Source: DASQWC01 sp035640475 (GTDB taxonomy: Bacteria; Actinomycetota; JAICYB01). Taken from it: DNA of 29,295 nt. A program made the translations under genes and the position numbers. This document shows positions 16,111 through 23,524 of the stretch, one piece after another. The notes beneath the pieces are model-generated. The model did not search any database and was not told where the DNA came from. It saw only the letters and a program-made list of their open reading frames with translations. Numbering within the stretch: the first letter of the stretch is position 1; every line of letters begins with the position of its first letter. The DNA is taken from positions 1-29,295 of the forward strand of contig DASQWC010000105.1 in the NCBI GenBank assembly GCA_035640475.1, in the 5' to 3' direction.

Positions 16111-16727
16111 AGAACGTGCTCCTGGTACTCCTCCCGCGGTAGGTCGGGCTCACCGGAAGGAACCCAGTGCTTCACCGCGTTCGTGAGGCCCCAGCCGCGC
16201 ATGCCGCCGCCTTCCGCGGAGCGTTCTTCTTCGGACGCCCACACGGCCTTCACGCGCATGCCCATTCGCACCTCGTTGTGCGGGATCTCCTCGATGCGCT
16301 GCTGGCCGATCGTCGAGTCGGAACCGTCGAGCAGGAGGTTGGCGAGGACGTACTCATCCTTCTCCTGCTGGCCCTGGTACTGGATCGGTGTGATGACGGT
16401 GAAGGACGTGACTGTGGCCGTGTCCTTGACTTCGACTTCGTGCTCCTCGGTCGTGACGACGGCACACCGGGGGCAAAAACCTTTCGGCGGGACGTAGACG
16501 AGTCCGCAGACCGGACATTTGTGCCCGACGATGCGACCCTCGCGCATCAACTCGTCGAAGCGGCGGTGCACGGGGCTCGTGACGATCTTGTAATCGAGGT
16601 TCACCACTTGCTGCATAAAGGCAACCGGCTCTTGCGCGCTCCCGCGCACTCCCAGTTGATCGGGGGCGCTCACGGCGGCTCCGCCGCCTGCGCCCCCCGA
16701 ACCCCCCGCGGAAGCAGTGTCGTTCAT
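16107..16727 (-). CDS. DUF35 zinc-ribbon/OB-fold partner of Ltp proteins, with repeat-encoded leader
   Basis: 206 aa. Residues 71-88 form a rubredoxin-like zinc ribbon (CPVC then CPRC, ligands 71, 74, 85, 88), followed by an OB fold (VTSFTVITPIQYQG, RMGMRVKAVW). Such proteins clamp onto Ltp thiolase-fold proteins and complete the CoA site. Residues 7-32 are encoded by the second copy of the GC-rich palindromic repeat and are a Gly/Ala/Ser-rich low-complexity leader; the conserved domain begins near Met38 (MQQVVNLDYKIVTSPVH). ATG at 16727 overlaps the upstream DUF35 stop (ATGA); Met38 is an alternative start. It is the second gene of the KstR-site operon. Confidence 0.87.
   Translation of the reverse strand: MNDTASAGGSGGAGGGAAVSAPDQLGVRGSAQEPVAFMQQVVNLDYKIVTSPVHRRFDELMREGRIVGHKCPVCGLVYVPPKGFCPRCAVVTTEEHEVEVKDTATVTSFTVITPIQYQGQQEKDEYVLANLLLDGSDSTIGQQRIEEIPHNEVRMGMRVKAVWASEEERSAEGGGMRGWGLTNAVKHWVPSGEPDLPREEYQEHVL
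16632..16707. repeat. GC-rich palindromic interspersed repeat, copy 2
   Basis: TTGCGCGCTCCCGCGC at the left end, CTCCCA, GATCGGGGG, a centre with the hairpin GGCGGC-TCC-GCCGCC (16674-16688), then TGCGCCCCCCGAACCCCCC. All outer blocks match copy 1 at 2753-2816; only the centre differs in length and sequence. Here the host gene is on the minus strand, so the element is translated in the opposite direction to copy 1 yet keeps the frame open. Confidence 0.75.
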
Positions 16728-17143
16728 GCGGGCTCGAAGCACTCGATGTCGGTGATGTGTCCTTGCCGCTCGTCGCGCCAGCGGATCTTCACCCGCATGC
16801 CGTCGGCGATCGAGTCCCGCGGCGCGTCGAGCGCGTGCAGCATGGTCGTGTCGGCGCCGTCCAGCTGAACCTGCGCCCACGCAAACGGGTGGTCCAGCGG
16901 ATGCTTGCGCATCGGCTCGGTCACCCAGGCGAAGTTCCGGACGACACCCTCCTCGGCGACCTCGACGAGGTCGTCCTGCACGGCATCGCCCGTCTCTGGG
17001 TCGTATTCGAGCGGTGGGACGAACACCCTGCCGTCCTTCGTTCGGGAGCCGAGCACCTTCTGGTCCCTCAAGCCGGTGAAGAAGGCGCCGACGACCGGGC
17101 CGAGACTCCTTCTATAAGGAAACTCGAGGGTCCACTCCGCCAC
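16724..17143 (-). CDS. DUF35-type OB-fold protein lacking the zinc ribbon
   Basis: 139 aa. WTLEFPYRRSLGPVVGAFFTGL is the N-terminal helix seen in DUF35 proteins, then GRVFVPPLEYDPETGDAV occupies the zinc-ribbon position but has no cysteines. The OB part is visible in RNFAWVTEP, FAWAQVQLDGADTTMLH and GMRVKIRW. It probably assembles with the zinc-containing DUF35 protein encoded next and with the Ltp proteins. As I recall it, the mycobacterial homologue Rv3521 has about the length of both together, so this looks like a split version. GTG at 17143 has no ribosome binding site, and the KstR-like operator ends 9 nt upstream, again suggesting a leaderless operon start. Confidence 0.82.
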   Translation of the reverse strand: MAEWTLEFPYRRSLGPVVGAFFTGLRDQKVLGSRTKDGRVFVPPLEYDPETGDAVQDDLVEVAEEGVVRNFAWVTEPMRKHPLDHPFAWAQVQLDGADTTMLHALDAPRDSIADGMRVKIRWRDERQGHITDIECFEPA

Positions 17144-17150
17144 GCGCGAA

Positions 17151-17156
17151 AGTAGA
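17151..17156 (-). promoter_or_regulatory. Possible -10 hexamer of the DUF35-Ltp operon
   Basis: On the minus strand TCTACT lies at -13 to -8 from the GTG at 17143, overlapping the right half of the operator. The flanking GTGTTCTACT is identical to that before the genes starting at 1011 and 23534. Confidence 0.42.
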
Positions 17157-17166
17157 ACACATTCTA
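17153..17166. promoter_or_regulatory. KstR-like operator, imperfect, heading the seven-gene operon
   Basis: TAGAACACATTCTA is an inverted repeat TAGAA-N4-TTCTA, one base off the AAC..GTT core. It lies 9 nt upstream of the DUF35 start (minus) and 41 nt before the aldo/keto reductase ATG (plus), so it may act in both directions. Confidence 0.6.
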
Positions 17167-17207
17167 GTTCTTCCGAACCACTCGACACGTCGGCGTAAGG
17201 TGTCGGC

Positions 17208-18209
17208 ATGCCGATTCCCGTTCGTCCGCTCGGCGCCCAGGGACTCCACGCGTCGGCGCAAGGTCTCGGCTGCATGGGAATGAGTGCCTTTTACGGCGCG
17301 ACGAACGAGGGCGAAGCGCTCGCGACGATCGATCGCGCCCTCGAGCTCGGCGTGAACTTCCTGGACACCGCCGATGTGTACGGACCGTTCACCAACGAGC
17401 AGCTGGTCGGGAAAGCCATTCGCAACCGCCGGGACGACGTCGTCCTCGCGACGAAGTTCGGCATCGTGCGTGCACCCAACGACCCGAGCGGACGCGCGAT
17501 CGACGGCAGCCCGGAGTACGTGAAGCGCGCCTGCGACGCGTCGCTCGAGCGGCTCGGCGTCGATCACATCGATCTCTATTACCAGCACCGTCCGGACGCG
17601 CAGACCCCGATCGAGGACACAGTCGGCGCCATGTCGGAGCTCGTGATGGCGGGCAAGGTGCGCTACCTCGGCCTGTCGGAAGCGGGACCGGACACGATCC
17701 GCCGCGCGCACAACGTCCATTCGATCACCGCGCTGCAAAGCGAATGGTCGCTGTGGTCGCGCGACATCGAGGTCGGCGTGCTCGAGGTGGCGCGGGAGCT
17801 CGGCATCGGGATCGTCCCGTACAGCCCGCTCGGGCGCGGCTTCCTCACCGGCGAGATCAAAAGCCCGGACGACCTCGAGGACAACGACTTTCGTCGAGTC
17901 ATGCAGCCGCGCTTCCAAGGTGACAACTTCGCCAAGAACATGGAGCTCGTCGAGCAGGTCAAGGCCATGGCCTCCGAGAAGGGCTGCACGGCCGGGCAGC
18001 TCGCGCTCGCATGGGTGCACGCGCAGGGCAACGATGTGTTCCCGATTCCGGGAACCAAGCGGGTGAAGTGGATCGAGCAGAACGCGGCGGCGTTCGACAT
18101 CTCCTTGAACGACGAGGAGAAAGCGCGCCTGGAGTCGGTGCTCTCACCCGACGCCGTCGCCGGCGATCGCTACACCGACATGAGCTGGGTGCGGATCGAA
18201 ACGACTTAG
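17208..18209 (+). CDS. Aldo/keto reductase
   Basis: 333 aa, an AKR with a TIM-barrel and the complete catalytic tetrad: Asp53 and Tyr58 in FLDTADVYG, Lys83 in ATKFG and His127 in YYQHRPD. The C-terminal PIPGTKRVKWIEQNAAA is the usual NADPH-binding segment. It should reduce an aldehyde or ketone with NADPH. AAGG lies 7 nt before the ATG. It diverges from the DUF35-Ltp operon across a 64-bp gap holding a KstR-like site, so steroid- or side-chain-derived carbonyls are possible substrates. Its TAG overlaps the converging TAA of the flavoprotein gene (TTAG, 18206-18209). Confidence 0.92.
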   Translation: MPIPVRPLGAQGLHASAQGLGCMGMSAFYGATNEGEALATIDRALELGVNFLDTADVYGPFTNEQLVGKAIRNRRDDVVLATKFGIVRAPNDPSGRAIDGSPEYVKRACDASLERLGVDHIDLYYQHRPDAQTPIEDTVGAMSELVMAGKVRYLGLSEAGPDTIRRAHNVHSITALQSEWSLWSRDIEVGVLEVARELGIGIVPYSPLGRGFLTGEIKSPDDLEDNDFRRVMQPRFQGDNFAKNMELVEQVKAMASEKGCTAGQLALAWVHAQGNDVFPIPGTKRVKWIEQNAAAFDISLNDEEKARLESVLSPDAVAGDRYTDMSWVRIETT

Positions 18210-19363
18210 ACGATCACGCAGCGTGTGCCGGTATAGATCGTCGGCATGCACTTGTTGCAATGAATACACGCGGCTTGCGTCGCGGCGTCCGCCCGCATCT
18301 TGATCGGCAGCTCCGGCTCGCACAACAGCGCCCGCGCCATCGCCACGAACGAAAAGCCTTCGTCCAGCGCGCTGGTGATCGTGTCGAGGCGGTTGATACC
18401 GCCGAGCAGGACGAGCGGCATCTTCAGCGCCGCGCGGAAGCGACGAGCTTGCGGAAGGAAATACGCCTCCTCGAACGGGTAGCTCCGCATGAACCGTCTC
18501 GCCGTGAGCCTGAACCCGGCCCGCATGACCGGCGGCATCGTTTGCGCCATCTCGGCAATCGGCACGTCGCCGCGGAACAGGTACATCGGGTTCACGAGCG
18601 AGCTGCCGCCGGTCAGCGTGATCGCATCGAGCGCGCCGTCGGCTTCGAGCATCTGTGCGACGGCGATGCTCTCGTCCTCCTGAAGTCCACCTCGCACGCC
18701 GTCGGCCATATTGAGCTTCGCGGTGACCGCGACGTCCGATCCCACGGCCTCGCGTACGACCTTCACGACCCGCCGCGGGAAGGCGGCCCGGCTCTCGATA
18801 TCGCCGCCCCATCGGTCCCGGCGCTTGTTGAGCTTCGGCGAGAGGAATGCGCTCAGCAGGTAGTTGTGGCCCAAGTGGAGCTCGAGGGCGTCGAAGCCGC
18901 CGGCAACGGCGGCCTTCGACGCCGCCGCAAAGTCGCCGGTGACGCGGGCGATGTCGGCCTCCGACATCGCCCGCGTCAACTTCAGCGAGATCGGCGCGAA
19001 CACGCGCGACGGTCCCAGAGCCGGACTTCTCGTTCCGGCCGGGTTCGCGACGGGACCCGAGTGCCCGATCTGCGCGCACGCCGCCGCTCCTTCTGAGTGA
19101 ATGGCGTCGGTCAACCGCAGCAAGCCCGGGACGGCGTCGCCGGTGAGCACGATGTTGCGGCCGTCAGTCGTCCCTTCGCGCGACACGGCGCAGTAGGCGA
19201 CCGTCGACATGCCCACGCCTCCGGCGGCGACACGCCGGTGGAACTCGATCAGGTCGTCGGTCACCACGCGCTTGGGCGTGCGTCCCTCGAACGTCGCGGC
19301 CTTGATGATGCAGTTGCGCAGCGTGACCGGGCCCAGCTTCGCGCTTGCGAACGGGTCGCTCAC
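18206..19363 (-). CDS. Old-yellow-enzyme family NADH:flavin oxidoreductase with C-terminal cysteine cluster
   Basis: 385 aa with the FMN-binding TIM barrel of the OYE/2,4-dienoyl-CoA reductase family: AAQIGHSG-like CAQIGHSGP, the HLGHNYLLSAFLSP active-site histidine region and LNKRRDRWGG. It ends in a four-cysteine cluster (Cys366, 369, 372, 382) like the Fe-S site of dienoyl-CoA reductases, but stops there, without the NAD/FAD domains of the large enzymes. It may reduce enones or dienoyl-CoAs using a separate electron donor. GTG at 19363 overlaps the sulfotransferase stop (GTGA). Its stop overlaps that of the converging aldo/keto reductase. Confidence 0.9.
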   Translation of the reverse strand: MSDPFASAKLGPVTLRNCIIKAATFEGRTPKRVVTDDLIEFHRRVAAGGVGMSTVAYCAVSREGTTDGRNIVLTGDAVPGLLRLTDAIHSEGAAACAQIGHSGPVANPAGTRSPALGPSRVFAPISLKLTRAMSEADIARVTGDFAAASKAAVAGGFDALELHLGHNYLLSAFLSPKLNKRRDRWGGDIESRAAFPRRVVKVVREAVGSDVAVTAKLNMADGVRGGLQEDESIAVAQMLEADGALDAITLTGGSSLVNPMYLFRGDVPIAEMAQTMPPVMRAGFRLTARRFMRSYPFEEAYFLPQARRFRAALKMPLVLLGGINRLDTITSALDEGFSFVAMARALLCEPELPIKMRADAATQAACIHCNKCMPTIYTGTRCVIV

Positions 19364-20517
19364 ACCTGCTCCGTCGGCACATCGAAGTACAGCTGATAGC
19401 GTCGCGCCCGCTCGCGCATCTCGCCTTCGTCGAGTCCCGTGTCGGCGAAGGTGTACTCGTGGACGCCGTGCTTGTCCGATGGGTTGGCGTCGAGGAATGT
19501 CCGCATCCGTGCCTCGGCTCCCGGATCGAGCTCCAGGCCGAGGCGCTCATACACGGTTCGGATCGTCCCGAACGGATCGGCCATGAACGCGCGGAACTGC
19601 ACGTCGACGACGCGATCGGCCGGCACGGTTCCGTTCTCACGCGCGTCGACGGAACGATCGACGCCCAGAAGGATGTACTCGGCGAACTCCTCCGCCACTT
19701 CCGGGATCGCCGGATCGTCGCACGCCAGTCGGCGCAGCAGCGCGATCAACGACGAGATCGACGAGATGATCCGCACGGGATCGCGATGTGTCTGGATGAG
19801 CACGGCGTCCGGGTATTCGGCCACCAGCGCGTCGAGGCACCAGATGTGTCCGGGCGACTTCAGCACCCACCGCTCGCCCGGGTGCTCGGACTGCAGGTGC
19901 TGCAGGTACGCACGATGCCACCGATACGCGGGCGCCATATCCGCCTCGTGCAACAGCCACTGCGCGTAGGACGGAAGGTGGTACATCGTCGGGAAGATCA
20001 TGCTGCGGAAAGCCGAGCCCGTGATCCGCACACACTCCTGCGCCAACCGCGGACCGATCGGGTGCATCGCGCGGAAGTTCGGAATGACGAGATCGACCAT
20101 GGACGACATGGCTTCGGCTTCCTCGATGCGCCGATCGGACTCGTATGTCGCGGTTTGTGGCGGCGGCACCGGCGAGTCGACCTCCCACGCCAGCGGGACG
20201 CGGGCGGCCGGATCCTGCGCGAGCAGGTCGTGGAGAATCGTTGTCCCCGTGCGTGCCTGTCCGACCACGACGATGGGCGGCGTGACGTCCGCGTCGCCGA
20301 CGGCGGGATGCGCGTTGCGCCAGGCAACGATGCGCAACCGTCTCGACAAGTAGTCGACGAGCTCGCCGGGCACGATCGTCTTACCGAGCTCGTTCAGCCT
20401 CGCTTCGCCGAGGGCGTCGAGCAGCCGCTCGAGGCCCTCGCGCCAGTCGTCGTCGCCGAGGTCGTCCAGGCCGGTCTGTTCCTGCGCTTGCGCGACCAAA
20501 CGCTCGAGGGTCTCCAC
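19360..20517 (-). CDS. Sulfotransferase-family protein
   Basis: 385 aa with the PAPS 5'-phosphosulfate loop GQARTGTT at residues 86-93 and a 3'-phosphate segment IQTHRDPVRIISS later. Between them is a helical region typical of the bacterial Sulfotransfer_3 type found in actinobacterial lipid clusters. A steroid, lipid or glycolipid hydroxyl could be the acceptor, but the family also has members without proven transfer. The GTG at 20517 has no Shine-Dalgarno; TCTAAT (20526-20531, minus) ends 8 nt upstream, so a leaderless start is likely. It is head to head with the DUF1214 gene, only 17 bp apart. Confidence 0.86.
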   Translation of the reverse strand: METLERLVAQAQEQTGLDDLGDDDWREGLERLLDALGEARLNELGKTIVPGELVDYLSRRLRIVAWRNAHPAVGDADVTPPIVVVGQARTGTTILHDLLAQDPAARVPLAWEVDSPVPPPQTATYESDRRIEEAEAMSSMVDLVIPNFRAMHPIGPRLAQECVRITGSAFRSMIFPTMYHLPSYAQWLLHEADMAPAYRWHRAYLQHLQSEHPGERWVLKSPGHIWCLDALVAEYPDAVLIQTHRDPVRIISSISSLIALLRRLACDDPAIPEVAEEFAEYILLGVDRSVDARENGTVPADRVVDVQFRAFMADPFGTIRTVYERLGLELDPGAEARMRTFLDANPSDKHGVHEYTFADTGLDEGEMRERARRYQLYFDVPTEQV

Positions 20518-20525
20518 GCGGCAAC

Positions 20526-20531
20526 ATTAGA
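20526..20531 (-). promoter_or_regulatory. Possible -10 hexamer of the sulfotransferase operon
   Basis: TCTAAT on the minus strand, 8 nt before the GTG at 20517 and within the 17-bp gap to the divergent DUF1214 gene. The opposite strand would need its own -10 (AACATT, 20523-20528) over the same bases, so the two promoters cannot be occupied together. Confidence 0.4.
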
Positions 20532-20534
20532 CCC

Positions 20535-21584
20535 ATGCCGAATTACGAGACGAGCGCAGCGTTCCAAGAGCTGATGCAAGAGCTCTCGGGACTCGAGGCG
20601 CGCTTCGAAGGGCTCGACGAGCCCTCCACGCTGGAGGGCTACCGGTGGATCTTCTCGATCCTGCAGGTCGCCTTCGATGCCTACGTGTGGGCCGACACGG
20701 CACGTCCGCGCTTCGTCGACATCGTCGGCCCGTACAAGAAGTGGGGCGGCGACAACCCGGACGCGTTCTACCAGTACGCACCGATCGATCCCAACCGCAC
20801 GTACCGCGTGCGCGGCCGGCGCGGCGACGCCGTGTACCTGTCGCTCACCGTCTATGGAGGCCCGGACGACGGCCGCTACTCCGAGCGAATCGTGGGCACG
20901 GTCAACGACCGCGACCTCACATTCGACGAGGAGGGCAGCTTCGAGATCGTCCTGAGCCCGTTACCGCAGGACGGCGCGTGGCTCAAGCTCGAGCCGGACG
21001 CCGTATGCGCGATCACGCGCGACTACGTCGTCCATCCGGACGCCGATCGCCGCACCGAGTGGCACATCGAAGCCGACGACCCGCCGGCGACGAAGCGGGA
21101 CGACGATGCCGACCTCGCACGGCGTCTTCGCGCGGCACGGACGTGGGTGAAAGAGCAGGCGCAGATCGTTCCGCTCGCCTTCGGGCAGCCGAATTCAGTC
21201 GACGATCCCTATCCCGTGCCGCAGAAAACGTTCGGCTGGGCCGCCGGCGACGCCGCCTACGCGATGGGCCGCTTCGAGCTCGGACCACACGAGGCCCTCG
21301 AGCTCTCAGGAACGTCGCCGGAGTGTGCGTTCTGGAACATGGTCTTGTGGAACCCGTTCCTGCACACCTACGACTACGCATACGAGCGCGTCGCGATCAA
21401 CGGGGGCCAGGTCCATTACGAGGACGACGGCTCGTGGAAGATCGTGGTCGCCTCACATGATCCCGGCCACCCGAACTGGGTGTCGACGGCCGGACACACC
21501 AAGGGCTTCATCTGGTTCCGCTGGTTCATGCCAAAGCAAACACCCGGGCCGATCGCGGCCCGGGTGCTCGCACTTCCGAGGTAG
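20535..21584 (+). CDS. DUF1214-domain protein
   Basis: 349 aa, no signal peptide. The DUF1214 region is recognisable by the closing stretch AFWNMVLWNPFLHTYDY, followed by NWVSTAGHTKGFIWFRWFMP. Such proteins occur next to sulfotransferase-like genes and lipid clusters in actinobacteria, but their activity is unknown. ATG at 20535 has no ribosome binding site, and the mRNA may be leaderless. The last residues are encoded by one half of a hairpin that looks like the terminator of the converging LPXTG gene. Confidence 0.82.
   Translation: MPNYETSAAFQELMQELSGLEARFEGLDEPSTLEGYRWIFSILQVAFDAYVWADTARPRFVDIVGPYKKWGGDNPDAFYQYAPIDPNRTYRVRGRRGDAVYLSLTVYGGPDDGRYSERIVGTVNDRDLTFDEEGSFEIVLSPLPQDGAWLKLEPDAVCAITRDYVVHPDADRRTEWHIEADDPPATKRDDDADLARRLRAARTWVKEQAQIVPLAFGQPNSVDDPYPVPQKTFGWAAGDAAYAMGRFELGPHEALELSGTSPECAFWNMVLWNPFLHTYDYAYERVAINGGQVHYEDDGSWKIVVASHDPGHPNWVSTAGHTKGFIWFRWFMPKQTPGPIAARVLALPR
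21541..21566 (-). terminator. Terminator-like hairpin of the LPXTG gene, inside the DUF1214 gene
   Basis: CACCCGGGCC-GATCGC-GGCCCGGGTG has two perfect 10-bp arms. On the minus strand it begins 26 nt after the LPXTG stop codon and is followed by TTTGCTTTGG, a loose T-rich tail, so intrinsic termination of the minus transcript is likely. On the plus strand the same bases encode the C-terminal PGPIAARVL of the DUF1214 protein. Confidence 0.6.
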
Positions 21585-21592
21585 TCGGCGCG

Positions 21593-23359
21593 CTACCGCA
21601 TCCAGCGCGACAGCCTGATCCCACCGAAACCAAGGCCGATCATCCCAATCCCGCTGAACACGAGGCCGAGAATCGCGGCACCGGTCTTCGGGAGCTGGTC
21701 GTCGTCCGAGGATGCGGACAGCACCCGCGTCTCGACGGGGTTGCGCACCACAGTGCTCACGCCCTCGAGACCGGCCCCGACCACACCGACGACGACACCG
21801 GCGATCGATGCGCCTTCCTCAGCGCAGTCTGCGAGCGTCGCTGCGGCGCTCGCGGTGTCGACGATCTTGCCGGCGACACCCTTCGCGAGGAACTCCGCGT
21901 GGACCACCTTGGTCTCGCCCGGTTTCACGTCACCCAGGTTCCTCCAGCCGAGCGTTCCTTCCGTCAGCGTGCCGGCCAAGTTGGTCGGCGCCTGGGGCTC
22001 GGTCGAAACGACCTCGAAGCGGGAGCCGCCCTCGGTCGTGATGACGTCGTCGAGCTTGACCGCCTTCAGCGTGCAGTCGTACGGGTTCGTAATCGCAAAG
22101 TCGACGCCGAACGTCTCACCGACGTCCACAGATCCGACCGACGGCGTCTTCTTCACGGGGATGGCGCAGTTCGCGCCACCCGCAGGTGCCTGACTCTGCG
22201 TCTCCATGTGACCGATGCGCAGGTCGGCGATCGAGTTCTCCGGCAGACCCGCCAGCGTGCGGACGCGAACGACGTCCACGGCGGCTGCCGTCTTCGTGCC
22301 GTCCGGCGCAATCAGCGGCTTCGATCCTGCGGCGCCGCCGATGGCGCGCGCAGGCTCACCGATCGCGATCTCCGCCAGACCGGGGATCGTCACGACGAGA
22401 CCTTCATCCGTGAAGACTTGCTGCAGCGTCAGGATGTTCTCGACGCCGTTCGGACGGACGATGCGCACGACGGGCGTCTCGGGCGTCGCCTTCGACGGTC
22501 CGTACTGGACGAAGGACTTACCCGGAATGCCCATTGCTACGGACTGGAGCACCCATTCACCGAGCAGCTCGATAGTGAACTCGTCGTCCGTGCCGCGGAA
22601 CAGCGTCACCGGAGCAAACGTCTGGCGCACTTCGCTCAACACGCCGAAGTTGCTTCCGATGAGCTTGCCGGCGATGTCGCGCTGCGCGATGAACCGGCTC
22701 GCAGACCGCGACTGCGAAACGGATCGAGCCGGATCGGTTCCGTCCAGTGCGACGAGCGGGCTGACGAGACCGCCGACTTCTGGTTTCAGCTTCTCGTCGG
22801 AGTTCGTATCGAGCAGCTGCAGGTCGGCGACATAACCCAGCCCGTTCGATGCATTCACGCCGAGCGCACACGGCGTTTGCGTCGTGTTCGCGCCGGCCTG
22901 ACCGCGCAAGAGGTCGACCCACGCCAGCGGCGCAGCGTCAACCGGACCGATCTCCTTGGTCACCACACCGAGCCGCGGCGGAGATCCGCGTTCGGCAGTT
23001 CCGGCGAGGATCAGCTGGTTCTCATCGGCCGGCGTGACGCCCAGCCCGACTTCGAGTCCCGAACCGCGTGCGAAGGACGTCTTGTCGTCCGCCTTCGGAA
23101 CGAACTGCCTGCGGAACTCATTCAGCAGCCGTTGCGCCAGACCCGCGCGGTCGAAAGCCGACCCCGAGGTAGCTACCTCCACGTCGGTCAGCGTTGTCTC
23201 TCCCGCACGTAGCGCGTCGGCGTGCAAAACGGTCCCGTTGGCCATCGCGGACACGGGCAGCCCGGCCTCCACGCCTGCGTCGGCCATCGGCATGACGAGC
23301 CATGCCAGCGGCAATACGAGTGCCGCGACGACGGCCAACGCACGTCGACGTATCGGCAT
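21593..23359 (-). CDS. Secreted LPXTG cell-wall-anchored protein with DUF11-like C-terminal domain
   Basis: 588 aa. MPIRRR plus a hydrophobic stretch forms a signal peptide. The body is acidic to neutral and of unknown fold; residues from about 440 to 520 (DFAITNPYDCTLKAVKLDD, LGDVKPGETKVVHAEF) look like a DUF11-type immunoglobulin-like repeat. The C-terminus is a full sortase sorting signal: LPKTG at 556-560, a hydrophobic helix and a basic RLSRWMR tail. ATG 23359 is chosen because AAAGGAG (23368-23374) lies 8 nt upstream; the GTG at 23368 overlaps that site. It diverges from the fadD19-like operon. No sortase gene is in the window. Function unknown; a surface role is probable. Confidence 0.85.
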   Translation of the reverse strand: MPIRRRALAVVAALVLPLAWLVMPMADAGVEAGLPVSAMANGTVLHADALRAGETTLTDVEVATSGSAFDRAGLAQRLLNEFRRQFVPKADDKTSFARGSGLEVGLGVTPADENQLILAGTAERGSPPRLGVVTKEIGPVDAAPLAWVDLLRGQAGANTTQTPCALGVNASNGLGYVADLQLLDTNSDEKLKPEVGGLVSPLVALDGTDPARSVSQSRSASRFIAQRDIAGKLIGSNFGVLSEVRQTFAPVTLFRGTDDEFTIELLGEWVLQSVAMGIPGKSFVQYGPSKATPETPVVRIVRPNGVENILTLQQVFTDEGLVVTIPGLAEIAIGEPARAIGGAAGSKPLIAPDGTKTAAAVDVVRVRTLAGLPENSIADLRIGHMETQSQAPAGGANCAIPVKKTPSVGSVDVGETFGVDFAITNPYDCTLKAVKLDDVITTEGGSRFEVVSTEPQAPTNLAGTLTEGTLGWRNLGDVKPGETKVVHAEFLAKGVAGKIVDTASAAATLADCAEEGASIAGVVVGVVGAGLEGVSTVVRNPVETRVLSASSDDDQLPKTGAAILGLVFSGIGMIGLGFGGIRLSRWMR

Positions 23360-23367
23360 GCGAATCA

Positions 23368-23374
23368 CTCCTTT
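23368..23374 (-). promoter_or_regulatory. Ribosome binding site fixing the LPXTG start
   Basis: AAAGGAG on the minus strand, 8 nt before the ATG at 23359. It rules out the GTG at 23368, which lies within it, as the start. Confidence 0.75.
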
Positions 23375-23510
23375 CGACGGGTCGCGTCTAACGTCTCAAC
23401 GAGTTCGGTTGCCCGATGCTCCGAGCAGGTAAACGTGGGGTCGCGAATTGGACTTTTGCGCTCACTGTCACGTGTTTCAGCACGTCGGGGCCTGCTTTGG
23501 CGCCCAGAAT

Positions 23511-23524
23511 CAGAACGTGTTCTA
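23511..23524. promoter_or_regulatory. KstR-like operator in front of the fadD19-like gene
   Basis: CAGAACGTGTTCTA contains AGAAC-N2-GTTCT and differs from TnnAACnnGTTnnA only at the first base. It ends 9 nt before the GTG at 23534, the same layout as at 989-1002. KstR control of fadD19 is known in mycobacteria. Confidence 0.68.

Noticed and set aside
16108..16122. AGAACGTGCTCC as a fifth KstR-like site
   Set aside because: The right half does not fit, and it lies inside the coding end of the DUF35 gene within an operon.
21899..23212. 437-codon plus frame antisense to the LPXTG gene
   Set aside because: Arg/Ala-rich, featureless, and the minus frame has a signal peptide, ribosome binding site and sorting signal.
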